Shown: positions 30,927 to 39,699 of the stretch, piece after piece
How the letters are laid out: each line of letters begins with the position of its first letter
How positions within the stretch are numbered: position 1 is the first letter of the stretch
Assembly (NCBI GenBank): GCA_019925095.2
Contig: CM034412.1
Span: 6,941,501-7,005,500, forward strand
Reading direction: 5' to 3'
Source of the DNA: Dendrolimus kikuchii
Taxonomy: Eukaryota; Arthropoda; Insecta; Lepidoptera; Lasiocampidae
DNA length: 64,000 nucleotides
The notes under the pieces: model-generated
What the model was told of the DNA's origin: nothing
Seen by the model: the letters and a program-made list of their open reading frames with translations, nothing else
The model's database searches: none
Translations under genes and position numbers: made by a program

Positions 30927-31443
30927 TTTGGCTAAGGAAAGGAAAGACCGAAAAACGAAACACGCAACACGAAATCCTCATAAAGTATGTGTACAATGTG
31001 TAAAAAGTCTTGTGTTCCTTTGAATTTCACGTCTTTCAAAACAATAACTACTGGACTTCTATTATAATGGGTTTATTATTCATGCATTAAGCTCATAAAT
31101 TATAAAACACAATTATTACCCGTTCACAGTTATTATTGACGCGCAGGGTTGCCAGTTATTAAAAATATTAACACCCAAAGTTAGAGTCAAAAACACTTAA
31201 AATCGTGATATTTACTAGAAATTTTCAACAAAATTCAGAATAATTTACGTTTTCTAATAATCTCTATTTAGAAACTATTTTATAAAATGATATTAAGTCA
31301 TGTTAATTTTTAGAATTTGGTAACCCTGCGCGTCAAGTTATTCACAGTGTTGTGGTAAAATGACATTGACATTTTTACTAGTTTTTAAATGGCAATCCAT
31401 TTAAAAACTGCGAATAATTTGAGTGCCTACTTCGTTAGCCAAA
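30927..31443. mobile_element. MITE of the tttggcta family, interrupted by another MITE
   Basis: Left end tttggctaaggaaaggaaag; right end cctacttcgttagccaaa, complementary to the left end at 28985. The element is split by the insertion at 31135-31335. A perfect 12-bp hairpin (gtttttaaatgg / ccatttaaaaac, 31381-31408) lies in its right half. Confidence 0.6.
31135..31335. mobile_element. MITE with tgacgcgcagggtt ends, nested
   Basis: Inverted ends of about 38 bp: tgacgcgcagggttgccag at the left, and tggtaaccctgcgcgtca at the right, with AATATTAACA-type sequence further in. The 7-bp direct repeat agttatt flanks it (31128-31134 and 31336-31342), within the 5-8 bp range of several cut-and-paste transposon groups. 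Confidence 0.75.
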
Positions 31444-31724
31444 CCTGTATTAGATAATCTTTATCGATGTTATTATAATGTATAAAGAGGGAAATGAAAA
31501 TAAAATGCTTAGAACACATAAAATTGTTTATTTACAATAAATATTCACAAGTAATAAGCACAGTATCGTGCTTAAAATTTATTTAACGATGTACATTATA
31601 CTACATACATAATATAAAATGATTACAACATAGGAACAAGAAACAGTAGATTAGAAATAATTTTCAATCATGATTTCCGAGATAAATAAGACACAGCATT
31701 TATATTTAAGTTATAATCCATGTT

Positions 31725-32095
31725 CGTTCGGAAAAAGTCAGGTGGTAGGGCATATTTCGTCTGGATGTTTACCACCACTGAGTGCCTAAAACGCAGATTT
31801 TGGAGAATCGCTTAGTGAAATTGAAACGCGTCTAGGTATTGTAAGACACAACACAATTTTCCATTTTATTTTGATACTTGTCATGTTCATTATATGAATC
31901 TACGGAGGCGGCTGCTTTAGCGCTCTGGTCTAAATGATGCCAGAACACAACCTTGAGTTTTGTTACGGCATTAACGGCTAGGTACTAGCCCGCCTTCGAG
32001 GCCGGCAGCACATTAGTTGCACCTCTGGTGTTGCAAATAGGCGAAGGTAACAACTTTCCATCAAGTGAAACGTCACCCTCTCTCTTGTATATCAG
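31725..32095 (+). mobile_element. RepA retroposon, old and interrupted
   Basis: gtcaggtggtagggcatatt and tttaccaccactgag, then about 130 bp of foreign sequence, then aacacaaccttgagttttgt, cgaggccggcagcac and ccatcaagtgaaacgtcacc. It is closest to the 18.2 kb copy (same aggccggcagcac). Confidence 0.65.
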
Positions 32096-32214
32096 AAATA
32101 AAAAGTATCAGTCGAGGGACTGCACATGAGAAGTGAAAACTTTGTATGTGAGCGTAACGGTAACGCGAGTTCAATGCTTTTGCCCCATCCCAATAGTGCC
32201 CAATGTGCTTAGAG

Positions 32215-32560
32215 AAGTTCTTACTTTTCAAGAATGGATAAGGTGAGAAATGAGTACATAGGGGGGGGGGGGGGGATCTTTGAAAGTTGCACCCGTGACT
32301 GAAAAATTGAGAGGAAGAAGACTGAGGTGATATAGGCATGTAATGAGGAGGTATGAGAGTCACGTGGCAAAAAGAATGTTAAACTGCAAGATTGATGGGT
32401 ATAAATGTAAAAGTAGACCAAAAAAGAGATGGATGGATTATGTTAAGGATGTTATGATGGTTTGTAGTGTGACAGTGGACGTATGTCAGAATAGAGGCTT
32501 ATGGAAGGAAAAGACATATTAAAAGCAAATAATTGGGAGGTGAAAGAAATTTCAGTTTGT
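32215..32560 (+). pseudogene. LINE-3 fragment interrupted by a poly-G run
   Basis: Plus-strand frames read MDKVRNEYI, then a run of 15 G (32261-32275) that breaks the frame, then KVAPVTEKLRGRRL, YRHVMRRYESHVAKRML, KSRPKKRWMDYVKDVM and CQNRGLWKEKTY*. It matches the minus-strand copy at 50.4-51.1 kb, where EYIRVSLKVAPVTEKWRGRR is uninterrupted. The G run replaced about 5 codons. Confidence 0.8.
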
Positions 32561-33280
32561 ATATAGCCAATGATGAAAATGGCGGACGATACTCGTCTTT
32601 ACGAAAACCTTTATTGCACAGCTTACACACTTTTGGTCGAATTTTTAATTAATAAATCGACTTAATATTACATAATTTTTCCATTACATAGAAAACGAAT
32701 ATCAGTTCTTGTATTTGATTTTAATAACATGAGTAATGTTCAAACCGTGACCAATTTTAAACACTTGAAGGTATAATTTACTGTAACTGCTTTGTACTGA
32801 TAAAATTTAATTATAACATTACTTACTAGCAGATAAGAATTATTTTCCAACCATTTCCAATCATACATACTCCATAGAGTTGAATAACTAAGTGGACGAA
32901 GGAATTATATAGTTGCCGGCATGATTGATGAGCGGTTATCTTGGCCTATGCACAAGTGAAATTTCGTTTTTTTTTCGAAGTATGAGGCTTTAAAGTAAAG
33001 TCTAGCCCTTCGAGTAAAGAGACAAAAACGTAATGTCATCCATATACCGATAAATCGTATCACATTGGCTACGCTCAATGCGCAAAGTGATCTTTCCTAT
33101 TCCGCGGACCGCTCAAGATACGTGCCGGGAACTATAATATTTAATAGAGTTACTGTCTACAATACATACTACGTACCATTAGACTTTAAATCAACGTTGT
33201 TTGAGCTAATTTTTAAAATAGCAAGTGATAAACGTATGTAACAAGGAAAACGATGCTTAAAAATCTACGTTGCCAATATA
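32561..33280. other. AT-rich stretch, nothing recognised
   Basis: Unique DNA without supported features. Confidence 0.45.
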
Positions 33281-33287
33281 CTTCGGT

Positions 33288-33371
33288 CTTATTCATATTG
33301 AGTTAAAGTTTGTAAACTTCTTTATGGTTCTTAAAGAATTCTATATACTTACTTAACTCAATATGAATAAG
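33288..33371. repeat. Hairpin with a perfect 19-bp stem
   Basis: cttattcatattgagttaa (33288-33306) is the exact complement of 33353-33371, with a 46-nt loop. It may be a miniature fold-back element or a hairpin RNA source; no flanking duplication was fixed. Confidence 0.85.
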
Positions 33372-33402
33372 GCTGTTAATGTGTACAAATAGGGGAGTGC
33401 AC

Positions 33403-33873
33403 CAGGGCTTGATATACCGGTAAAAAACAGATAACGGTAAAAAATGAATATCATTATAAAATTTATCGTCATTTCTAGCCTTCTATCGGTAAAAATATAA
33501 CGACAATACTATTTTTATCGGTAATTTTACCGTTATAACTATAATATGTTTTGTTAGCATCGTCGCTCTCTTTCACTTGCAAAGATTGCCAAACAGCACT
33601 GTGCTAAGAGGGCGCGTAATATTTAGAGTGGTGTTTGTCGATTATTTCGGTAATATGCAGTCGTAATAAAGCCGATTCTTAAAAATGGCAACGTCGCTTG
33701 AAATAACGTAAAAATTACCGATACGTATAACGTTATACATACGATTTTTAACGTTAAAATCATAAAAGTTACCAAGTAACGATAAATAAATATACCGGTA
33801 CGGCAGTATCTTTTTCGATAATACCGGTAATTACATATATTTATTTATTTATTTGATAGCGTTTAAAGCCCTG
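33403..33873. mobile_element. hAT-like non-autonomous element with 8-bp TSD
   Basis: 471 bp. Ends are cagggcttgat and the complement of gtttaaagccctg, fitting the CAGGG...CCCTG ends of many hAT elements. The flanking octamers gagtgcac (33395-33402) and gagtgcaa (33874-33881) match at 7 of 8 positions, the hAT duplication length. The subterminal regions are rich in taccggta and cggtaaaa in both orientations, possibly transposase-binding repeats. No coding capacity. Confidence 0.85.
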
Positions 33874-33884
33874 GAGTGCAAAGT

Positions 33885-34075
33885 CAAATCAATTGAGACA
33901 CTTTTTATAAACTTAAGAACGGCGCAGCTACGTAAATTTTGTTACGTCATAAGTACAAATAAAAGGATTCTAAAAGCGCATTCATTATTTTGAAAAGTAA
34001 TTAAAATTATTGCTGTCTTGTTATTTTAAAAGTTAGATGTTATTTTAACGCCTGTTCTTTTATATATAAAAATAT
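33885..34075 (+). repeat. RepG copy
   Basis: ctttttataaacttaagaac, cgtcataagtac, ttgaaaagtaattaaaatta, aacgcctgttcttttatata. The same order occurs at 42.9-43.15 kb and reversed at 41.75-41.97 kb. Confidence 0.6.
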
Positions 34076-34399
34076 TAGAATTGATTCTAACATGTGTACT
34101 CATTCCTATTGTAACATGTCCCCTGTATCTACTTATGGCTTCTATTAATATTAATATTTCGTGTGTTTCATTCTCATTTATTATGTTATCTACATTGCAG
34201 TTAAGTCATACTTTATATACATTTATTTTTCTACGGGTTATCTATATTTATGCCTTGGCAAAAGGATACAATTTTCGTTGAAGGTATTTTTAAGCTTTGT
34301 CTACCTTCATCTCTTTCTGTATGCTCAATTTTTTTAACGTTTGTTATGGGAACACAACCTTCACGACCTTGCTACCTTTTGAGACATGCACATTTTTTT

Positions 34400-34575
34400 T
34401 TTAAATAGTAAATAGGTTTGCGTTTGACCACGATCACGTCCAGTGACGGACGATGATGCGGTCGAAGATGGAGCACGCTTACCTAGGTAGTACCTATTCA
34501 CACGAGACTTGAAGATACCCGGGTTGTACTTTTCGGGAAACACAGACTTTGGTAGTGCATTCCATTATATTAGGG
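34400..34575 (+). repeat. RepF copy
   Basis: aggtttgcgtttgaccacga, gacgatgatgcggtcgaaga, cacacgagacttgaagatac, cgggaaacacagactttggt and agtgcattcc. It is the opposite orientation of the 16.1 kb copy and the best preserved of the three. Confidence 0.65.
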
Positions 34576-34579
34576 TCCT

Positions 34580-35050
34580 GTTTTTGCAAAATTGGCCAGG
34601 GAACTCTAAAAATATAGCTCTGATAATGCTCGCTAAATTCTACAGTTGGACTGTTATTGAAAAGGGGACATTATATAATCATTATTCTCTTGTATTTCTG
34701 ATAATAGAGAAACGCTACTAAAACTTTCAACCAATAATTTATTATTTAAAACAATAATAATATCGATACCTGTAATCTCAATTGTCGAAATGTGCCTGCC
34801 CTATCTGGGATAAGGTTAGTGTTGTACCTATGACCATATGCGTCTTGTTTATAGCGTTGAAAATAACTCGTCTACCTTAGTGTACATACGTTAGCTGACC
34901 ATTGATAACAATGTCGCATCACAAATCATGCATTAGGTAAACCCATCGCTACATCTGCGTGAAACTGTTAAAAACAAAAAAATATCCCTATATATTATTA
35001 CACATTCTACTACTATAACATTATTACAGATGAAGCAGTACAGTAGTATA
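34580..35050. other. AT-rich stretch, nothing recognised
   Basis: No supported features. The open frame of the coding repeat extends leftward into this stretch to 34933, without recognisable content. Confidence 0.4.
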
Positions 35051-35054
35051 AGAG

Positions 35055-36265
35055 TCAGTGCCGTAAATAGGGCGGTACCACCGGTACCCAGGCACAGCGC
35101 GTAGACTCTGGGTGGCACAAGAATGGCGAGACCAGGCAGGACTATTATTTTTTCGGTTTGTTCCTGATAAGTTCCCGCTGCGCCCTTAGAGCTCGATTTC
35201 AACATATACGTACCTACATGCCAGTATCATCAAAAATGTCTGTTAAATTAGACAAAACATCGCACTCATTTTTTTGGCAGCGCACGAGCGTATTTGTGTT
35301 CTAGTTCTTTAAAAAAATTGATTTCCTTCCAAAATATTAGATAATTGATCCACAAACACTAAGGTTGTTGTTGTTCGCTTGTGCGTTATTTTATCACATT
35401 TAATGAAATAAAGTAGGCCTATACATAGCATTGCTCTAGCTCGGGTACCTATAATTACTATTTTCTTAAGTTTTCGCGACTTGTATACATAATAAAACTA
35501 CGTTTTAACGGTTTTAAGCGCGGTAATTTTATTTGATTTTGGTTTTTCCGACGTTTCGGCCACTTTTCAGTGGCCGTGATCACGGAAGACAAAGATGTCA
35601 AGTCTCAACGAGTATTGTTAAAATTTTATTTAGCCTACCGCCAACTTGTTAATTTTAATTATTTAATTTTAATTTTGTTTATGGTTATTATTTACTCTAT
35701 GGGAGCCTAATCTAATTTACTACCGCTTCGCAACATGTTATGGCTTGAAGAGAAGAAGCGGCGCAAGAAACTCTTCAGCAAACATACCTAGCTCTAATAA
35801 TTTTATATAATATTAAAATGGGTGGAAGGAAAAATAAAAGTAATTATCAGTCAAGTTGGGTTGTGTTCCGTTGTACGCAGAAAGAGCTCACAGTGTCTTG
35901 AGGTCTGGCAGCTGGTTTTTGCTGGGTTTGGGTCTTAATAGTTTTGATGATTGGATCCCAAACAGGTGGTACTTGCCAACCATCTTCTCTATTGAAATTT
36001 GGGTGTTTTTTATTTCAATAGCCTCACGAAAAAATAAAACTAAATAAAACTTTAACCATACTCGTTGACACTTGACATCTTTGTCTTCCGTGATCACGGC
36101 CACTGAAAAGTGGCCGAAACGTCGGAAAAACCAAAATCAAATAAAATTACCACGCTTAAAACCGTTAAAACGTAGTTTTATTATACCTATAATTATCTAA
36201 AAAAACAAGGGCGCAGTTATAAAAGCTCGCATAGGGCGCATAAAAAGCTATTTACTTCACTGATA
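35055..36265 (-). repeat. Repeat with conserved coding block, copy 2 (split by a PLE)
   Basis: Positions 35055-35131 encode on the minus strand the same 25-codon peptide as 26238-26313, within an open frame of 90 codons (34933-35205) that reads TYQEQTEKIIVLPG before it and LTLILLYCFIC after it. The non-coding remainder (from gacaaaacatcgcactcatt) matches copy 1 and is interrupted at 35458-36183 by a PLE. The hydrophobic glycine-rich peptide could be a membrane segment. It may be a captured host exon or a fragment of the element's own gene. Confidence 0.65.
35458..36183 (-). mobile_element. Penelope-like element copy 2, inverted ends, exact TSD
   Basis: Flanked by the 12-bp TSD tacctataatta (35446-35457 and 36184-36195) inside the coding repeat; joining the flanks restores the uninterrupted order seen near 26.5 kb. 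Read on the minus strand it has an inverted terminal-repeat copy first, then REAIEIKNTQISIEKM, a 3' region with the RepH module, then the sense terminal repeat with ccgtgatcacgg and gtggccgaaacgtcgg, and the tail caagtcgcgaaaacttaag. The tail is on the opposite end relative to the body compared with copy 1, and the inversion junction differs, so the two copies arose independently. Confidence 0.82.
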
Positions 36266-36730
36266 GGAGTAAATAAAACTAAATTTTTCATGAAAGCGTA
36301 TTTTTCTATAATAGTTATAACTTTTTAGTTTGTAAAGGAATTCTAAAGTGGTAACAGTTTGGTGCATCCGACCATAAAAATTACAGGTATCAATATTAAT
36401 TCACTTAGATGCTCAACAATAAAAGTTAACTGTTCTTAAAGTTCAAACTAAGTGCGAGCTTAAATCTTAAAATCCGCTAAGTCTGACAAGGTATAAATTA
36501 TAAGATCAATGCTTTTAACATCTTTAGATCCTGCTAAATCTGGGCTCACTGTTCACAAATCTTTCTGGAAATCGCATCGTGTAAACAGCTTCTGTGACGT
36601 TAGAGTGAGAAAACCGATAATTTAAAAATCATTTATAATTTTATCGACATTTTAATACCCATAGATTTTATTACTCATAAATTCTCTACATACCTGCTTA
36701 TCAAGAATATACTGTTTAGTCGAAGTTTTA
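36266..36730. other. AT-rich stretch, nothing recognised
   Basis: No supported features. Confidence 0.45.
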
Positions 36731-36743
36731 TTAATATATAGGT

Positions 36744-36999
36744 TTTTATTTTTTATTTTATGTTTAAGGCTTGGCAACTAGGCCTTTAAGCCAGGTACAG
36801 TTGTATTGTAGGCTGCAATCCACACCAAAGAAAGGCCACATTTGACTATACAGTTCACATTTCTCACTAAAACACATAATTACTACTGAAAAACTATCAA
36901 TATCCTACAACTATTGTTCATTTTAGAGTAATTTTACACATTTTTAGAAAATAAAACTGCACAGCACAACGTCCCCTTTCAGTTCCCGCCAAAAACTCC
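36744..36999 (-). mobile_element. SINE-C copy with 13-bp TSD
   Basis: Flanked by ttaatatataggt (36731-36743 and 37000-37012). Sense is the minus strand: ggagtttttggcgggaactg, agggg, then acgttgtgctgtgcag at the 5' end, gtgaactgtatagtcaaatg in the middle, ccaagccttaaac and an A-rich tail at the 3' end. This copy lacks the ~60-bp cagctg-containing segment. Confidence 0.88.
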
Positions 37000-37012
37000 T
37001 TAATATATAGGT

Positions 37013-38250
37013 ATACTTATATTTGCATAGCAGGTATTTTATTTTATTATTTAAATGTCATTACAGTTGTCTTTTTGTTTCATGTCATTTACTTTCTCTT
37101 CCTTTTAAGGTAAGTTCCCATTTCGACATGGTTTCGGCAGTGCTATGCGATGAAATAAGTTTTGGCTCATAGTGTATTCACAAACCTTCGCGAAGTCATA
37201 GTTGGTTCGAAGATCTTCGCGAAGACATGACTATGTACGCCAATTATACTTGTATAAATAATAATTGGCTATTACTCAAAAAGAAGAGAAGGATATGTTT
37301 AATTCGTTGACGTTGAATACTAACCAGAGATAAGTAGGTACTAACTGAACAGCAGACCCAATAATGAATTCCATAGATTAATTTAATAAACAAAGTGATA
37401 CCTTTTTTCAAACCAAAATTATTCCTATATTTACAATCTAAAATTCGCAAATAGCTCTCGATCATTATCATAATTGTACTAACATTCATTTCTACGTTAT
37501 ATTGCCAGTTATCTATTATTTCATTTCAAATATTCCATAATTATTAATCACATTTTACTAACTGAAAAATGATTTTTTTGTCAATTAGTAAAATGTAGTT
37601 ACTAATTCTACATGTAATTACTAATTTTACATGTAAAACTCGATTAATTTCGTAATTATTAAACTATGTACTCTTTATGAAAGTTAAGTAAGAATATCTA
37701 TCTATACATTATACCATTATGTACATATTATTTGAGCTATGCAACTGATTTATTTGCTTTCAAGATATTGCACTTTTGTGGTAAATATTCTGCTTCGCAG
37801 CCATTTTTGATTACCAAATAAATCACTGTGTTAATTTCTTTTAAATATTTATGAAGGTTTAATTTATATATTAAAAATAAAGAAATTTATTTATTGGATA
37901 GTCGAAATCAGACCAACTGTTGAAAGTCAAAGGAAATAACTTAATCAAGTTACTTAAAAGCAAACATTACCTACCTAAGTAGTAAACATTTCCTTACAAA
38001 AACAATGCTTTTAAATAACAAAAATGTAAGTTTTTCTATTACAAATTCGTATCAAATTTTAACTGTTTTATAAGTAAAACGTTCTTTAGCTGAATTTTCT
38101 TTAAGGTTTCAGATTCACATAAAATGAATATTGCATGTTATCAACTTATCATTAATATTTGGGAAAATAGGGCTAAACCTAAAATCAAGAAAGGAAGTGC
38201 GATATAGATTTGATAAAAGAAAAAAACATTTATTACAGTACAAATTGTAC
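37013..38250. other. AT-rich DNA downstream of lbx
   Basis: Mostly unique. A 15-bp hairpin with one mismatch (cattttactaactga / tcaattagtaaaatg) lies at 37551-37595. An 81-codon minus frame at 37244-37489 has no recognisable content. Confidence 0.4.
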
Positions 38251-38254
38251 AGTT

Positions 38255-38445
38255 CTATCTTTTTTATGCTCCACCAACATCGCCAGATTAGTTAAGAATT
38301 TCTTTCAAGCTAGGTTACCTGGAAGAGATCGCTTTTAGCGATAAGGCCGCCTGTTGTTTTGCCAAGAAGTATTGTAATTATGCATTTTGTTATTGTATTT
38401 GTTTATTTTGCTGAGCAATAAATTGTTATCTATCTATCTAACATT
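38255..38445 (+). mobile_element. RepK retroelement end joined to a SINE body
   Basis: ctccaccaacatcgccagat and ttaagaatttctttcaagct match the body of the SINE at 2.9 kb; ggaagagatcgcttttagcg, gataaggccgcc and gtatttgtttattttgctga follow, then a tatctatctatc tail. The second half recurs reversed at 42.0-42.17 kb. The ggaagagatcgct...aaggccgcc block is a familiar lepidopteran retroelement 3' end. Confidence 0.65.
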
Positions 38446-38567
38446 TGATTACCTTCTTGTTTATCAGAATGAAAAACATAAATCATTTCTATGGTTCTTA
38501 ATTACCTATCTTTTCGCCAATTTTAGGTAAATTAACCCTATTTTTTCAAATCATTGTTTGTCATACA

Positions 38568-38571
<4 letters not shown>

Positions 38572-38614
<43 letters not shown>
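38572..38614. repeat. (TA)n microsatellite
   Basis: About 42 bp of uninterrupted TA repeats. Confidence 0.95.
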
Positions 38615-38621
<7 letters not shown>

Positions 38622-38819
38622 TAAATACCTATACGTTTGTATTTTTAATCATCTTGGTTATTTCTCAAGAAATTGTAACAATAATGATTATTAAATGCAT
38701 ATAATGATAATTAAAATATCATTGAGATCAATTTAGTTTCAGTTTTTTTTTTCAAAGTTACCAGTTGCATAGCTCATGCCTCAATAAATAATTTAAAAAA
38801 TACTCTCTATGTAAATTAA

Positions 38820-39278
38820 GTACTTAAATAAAACCAACTATCACATTTATTTAGAACGAAGCTTCTTCAATAATTGTATTTTGTACATTACTAAATAAAC
38901 TACTAAAAAAATTATCCCTATGCTTGTATTTACAAAAAAAATAATTAAATAGTGAAGTTAATTTTAATTTAGTGGAGATAAAAATATCTAAGGTCATCTA
39001 AGGGTCCATTCACTATCCTGCATGGCAGTCCGCCGCGTAATGCAGGACTGTAAATGTTATTGCAGTCTGCCTTGCGTCCTGCAACACCGAGCAGATTGCT
39101 TCTTGAGCTCCGCAGGATAGTGGATGTGCCTTTTAATGTTACTTATGAGTTCGTTTAGTCGATTGTCACTGGTATATCGATAAGATCCGATGCACTGACA
39201 AATCGATTCTTATCGAATGTCCGTTTAGTAATCAAGAGCACTCCGATCGCAGTAGTCGATCGGGCGCCTCGCCTCGTT
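38820..39278 (-). other. Probable lbx 3' untranslated region
   Basis: This stretch directly follows the lbx stop codon on the minus strand. It contains a TATCGATA octamer near 39175 and an inverted pair of cactatcctgc segments (about 39012 and 39116). An AATAAA on the minus strand lies near 38848-38853 and could be the polyadenylation signal. The 3' end is a guess; no cDNA evidence is available here. Confidence 0.4.
39003..39130. repeat. Short inverted-repeat element inside the presumed lbx 3' UTR
   Basis: cattcactatcctgc at the left and gcaggatagtggatg at the right are near-perfect inverted copies about 100 bp apart. The interior is GC-richer than the surroundings and holds further partial repeats of cctgca. 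This looks like a small MITE or fold-back. No target duplication is clear. Confidence 0.5.
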
Positions 39279-39670
39279 TCATTTGGACGCGTTGACCACT
39301 AGGTTAGTCGCAGCCTCCTCGCTTGCGCCTATGCTCATGGCTTTCTTCTTCAAAATACCCAAATCAGTCACGTTCTCTAGAAAACTCTTGTGAGCTGAAA
39401 GCACTTTTGCACTTTCCACGTCTTTTTTTAGCTCCTCCATATCCCTTTTCAACTTGGCTCGTCTGTTCTGGAACCATGTGATGACTTGTGCGTTTGAAAG
39501 GCCCAAAGAACTGGCTATTTCATCCCTGTCTGCAGGTGATAGGTATTTTTGATACAGGAACCGTTTCTCCAATTCGAAGATTTGATGATTTGTGAATGCG
39601 GTTCTTGATTTTCTTTTCTTCTTCGGTTGTGGCCGTGAGTTGAACAGGTTAAGGTGGTTCGACTGACCGT
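39279..39670 (-). CDS. lbx: Terminal exon of ladybird-type homeobox transcription factor (Lbx)
   Basis: The last coding exon encodes 129 residues and ends at TGA (39279-39281). It starts at 39670 after a splice acceptor (TTTACTTGTTCCAG on the minus strand), with two bases completing a split codon. Residues 1-15 form a linker with the conserved NHLNLF stretch; PKKKRK (15-20) is a likely nuclear localisation signal. The homeodomain spans about 18-77: [16 protein letters not shown] in helix 1, and [16 protein letters not shown] in helix 3 with W48, F49, Q50, N51 and R53 present. The tail (78-129) begins EELKKDVES, as in ladybird proteins, and is otherwise unassigned. Family knowledge: Ladybird/Lbx are nuclear DNA-binding regulators of muscle, heart and neural cell identity and belong to the NK homeobox cluster. 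The assignment to ladybird rests on the near-diagnostic [20 protein letters not shown] segment. Upstream exons, including the expected N-terminal repressor motif, were not found. Whether this is the orthologue of one fly paralogue or of both cannot be told. Confidence 0.96.
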
Positions 39671-39684
39671 CTGGAACAAGTAAA
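39671..39684 (-). promoter_or_regulatory. Splice acceptor of the lbx terminal exon
   Basis: On the minus strand the exon is preceded by TTTACTTGTTCCAG, a pyrimidine-rich tract ending in CAG. The reading frame stays open from this point through the homeodomain, and the protein upstream of the homeodomain matches the ladybird linker, so the junction is well supported. Confidence 0.85.
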
Positions 39685-39699
39685 CATTTTCACATTAGA

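Noticed and set aside
28985..31443. One 2.4-kb transposon bounded by ggctaacgaagtag inverted ends
   Set aside because: The ends at 28985 and 31443 are complementary, but the interior contains complete smaller elements of the same family and no transposase frame. Separate MITE copies explain it better.
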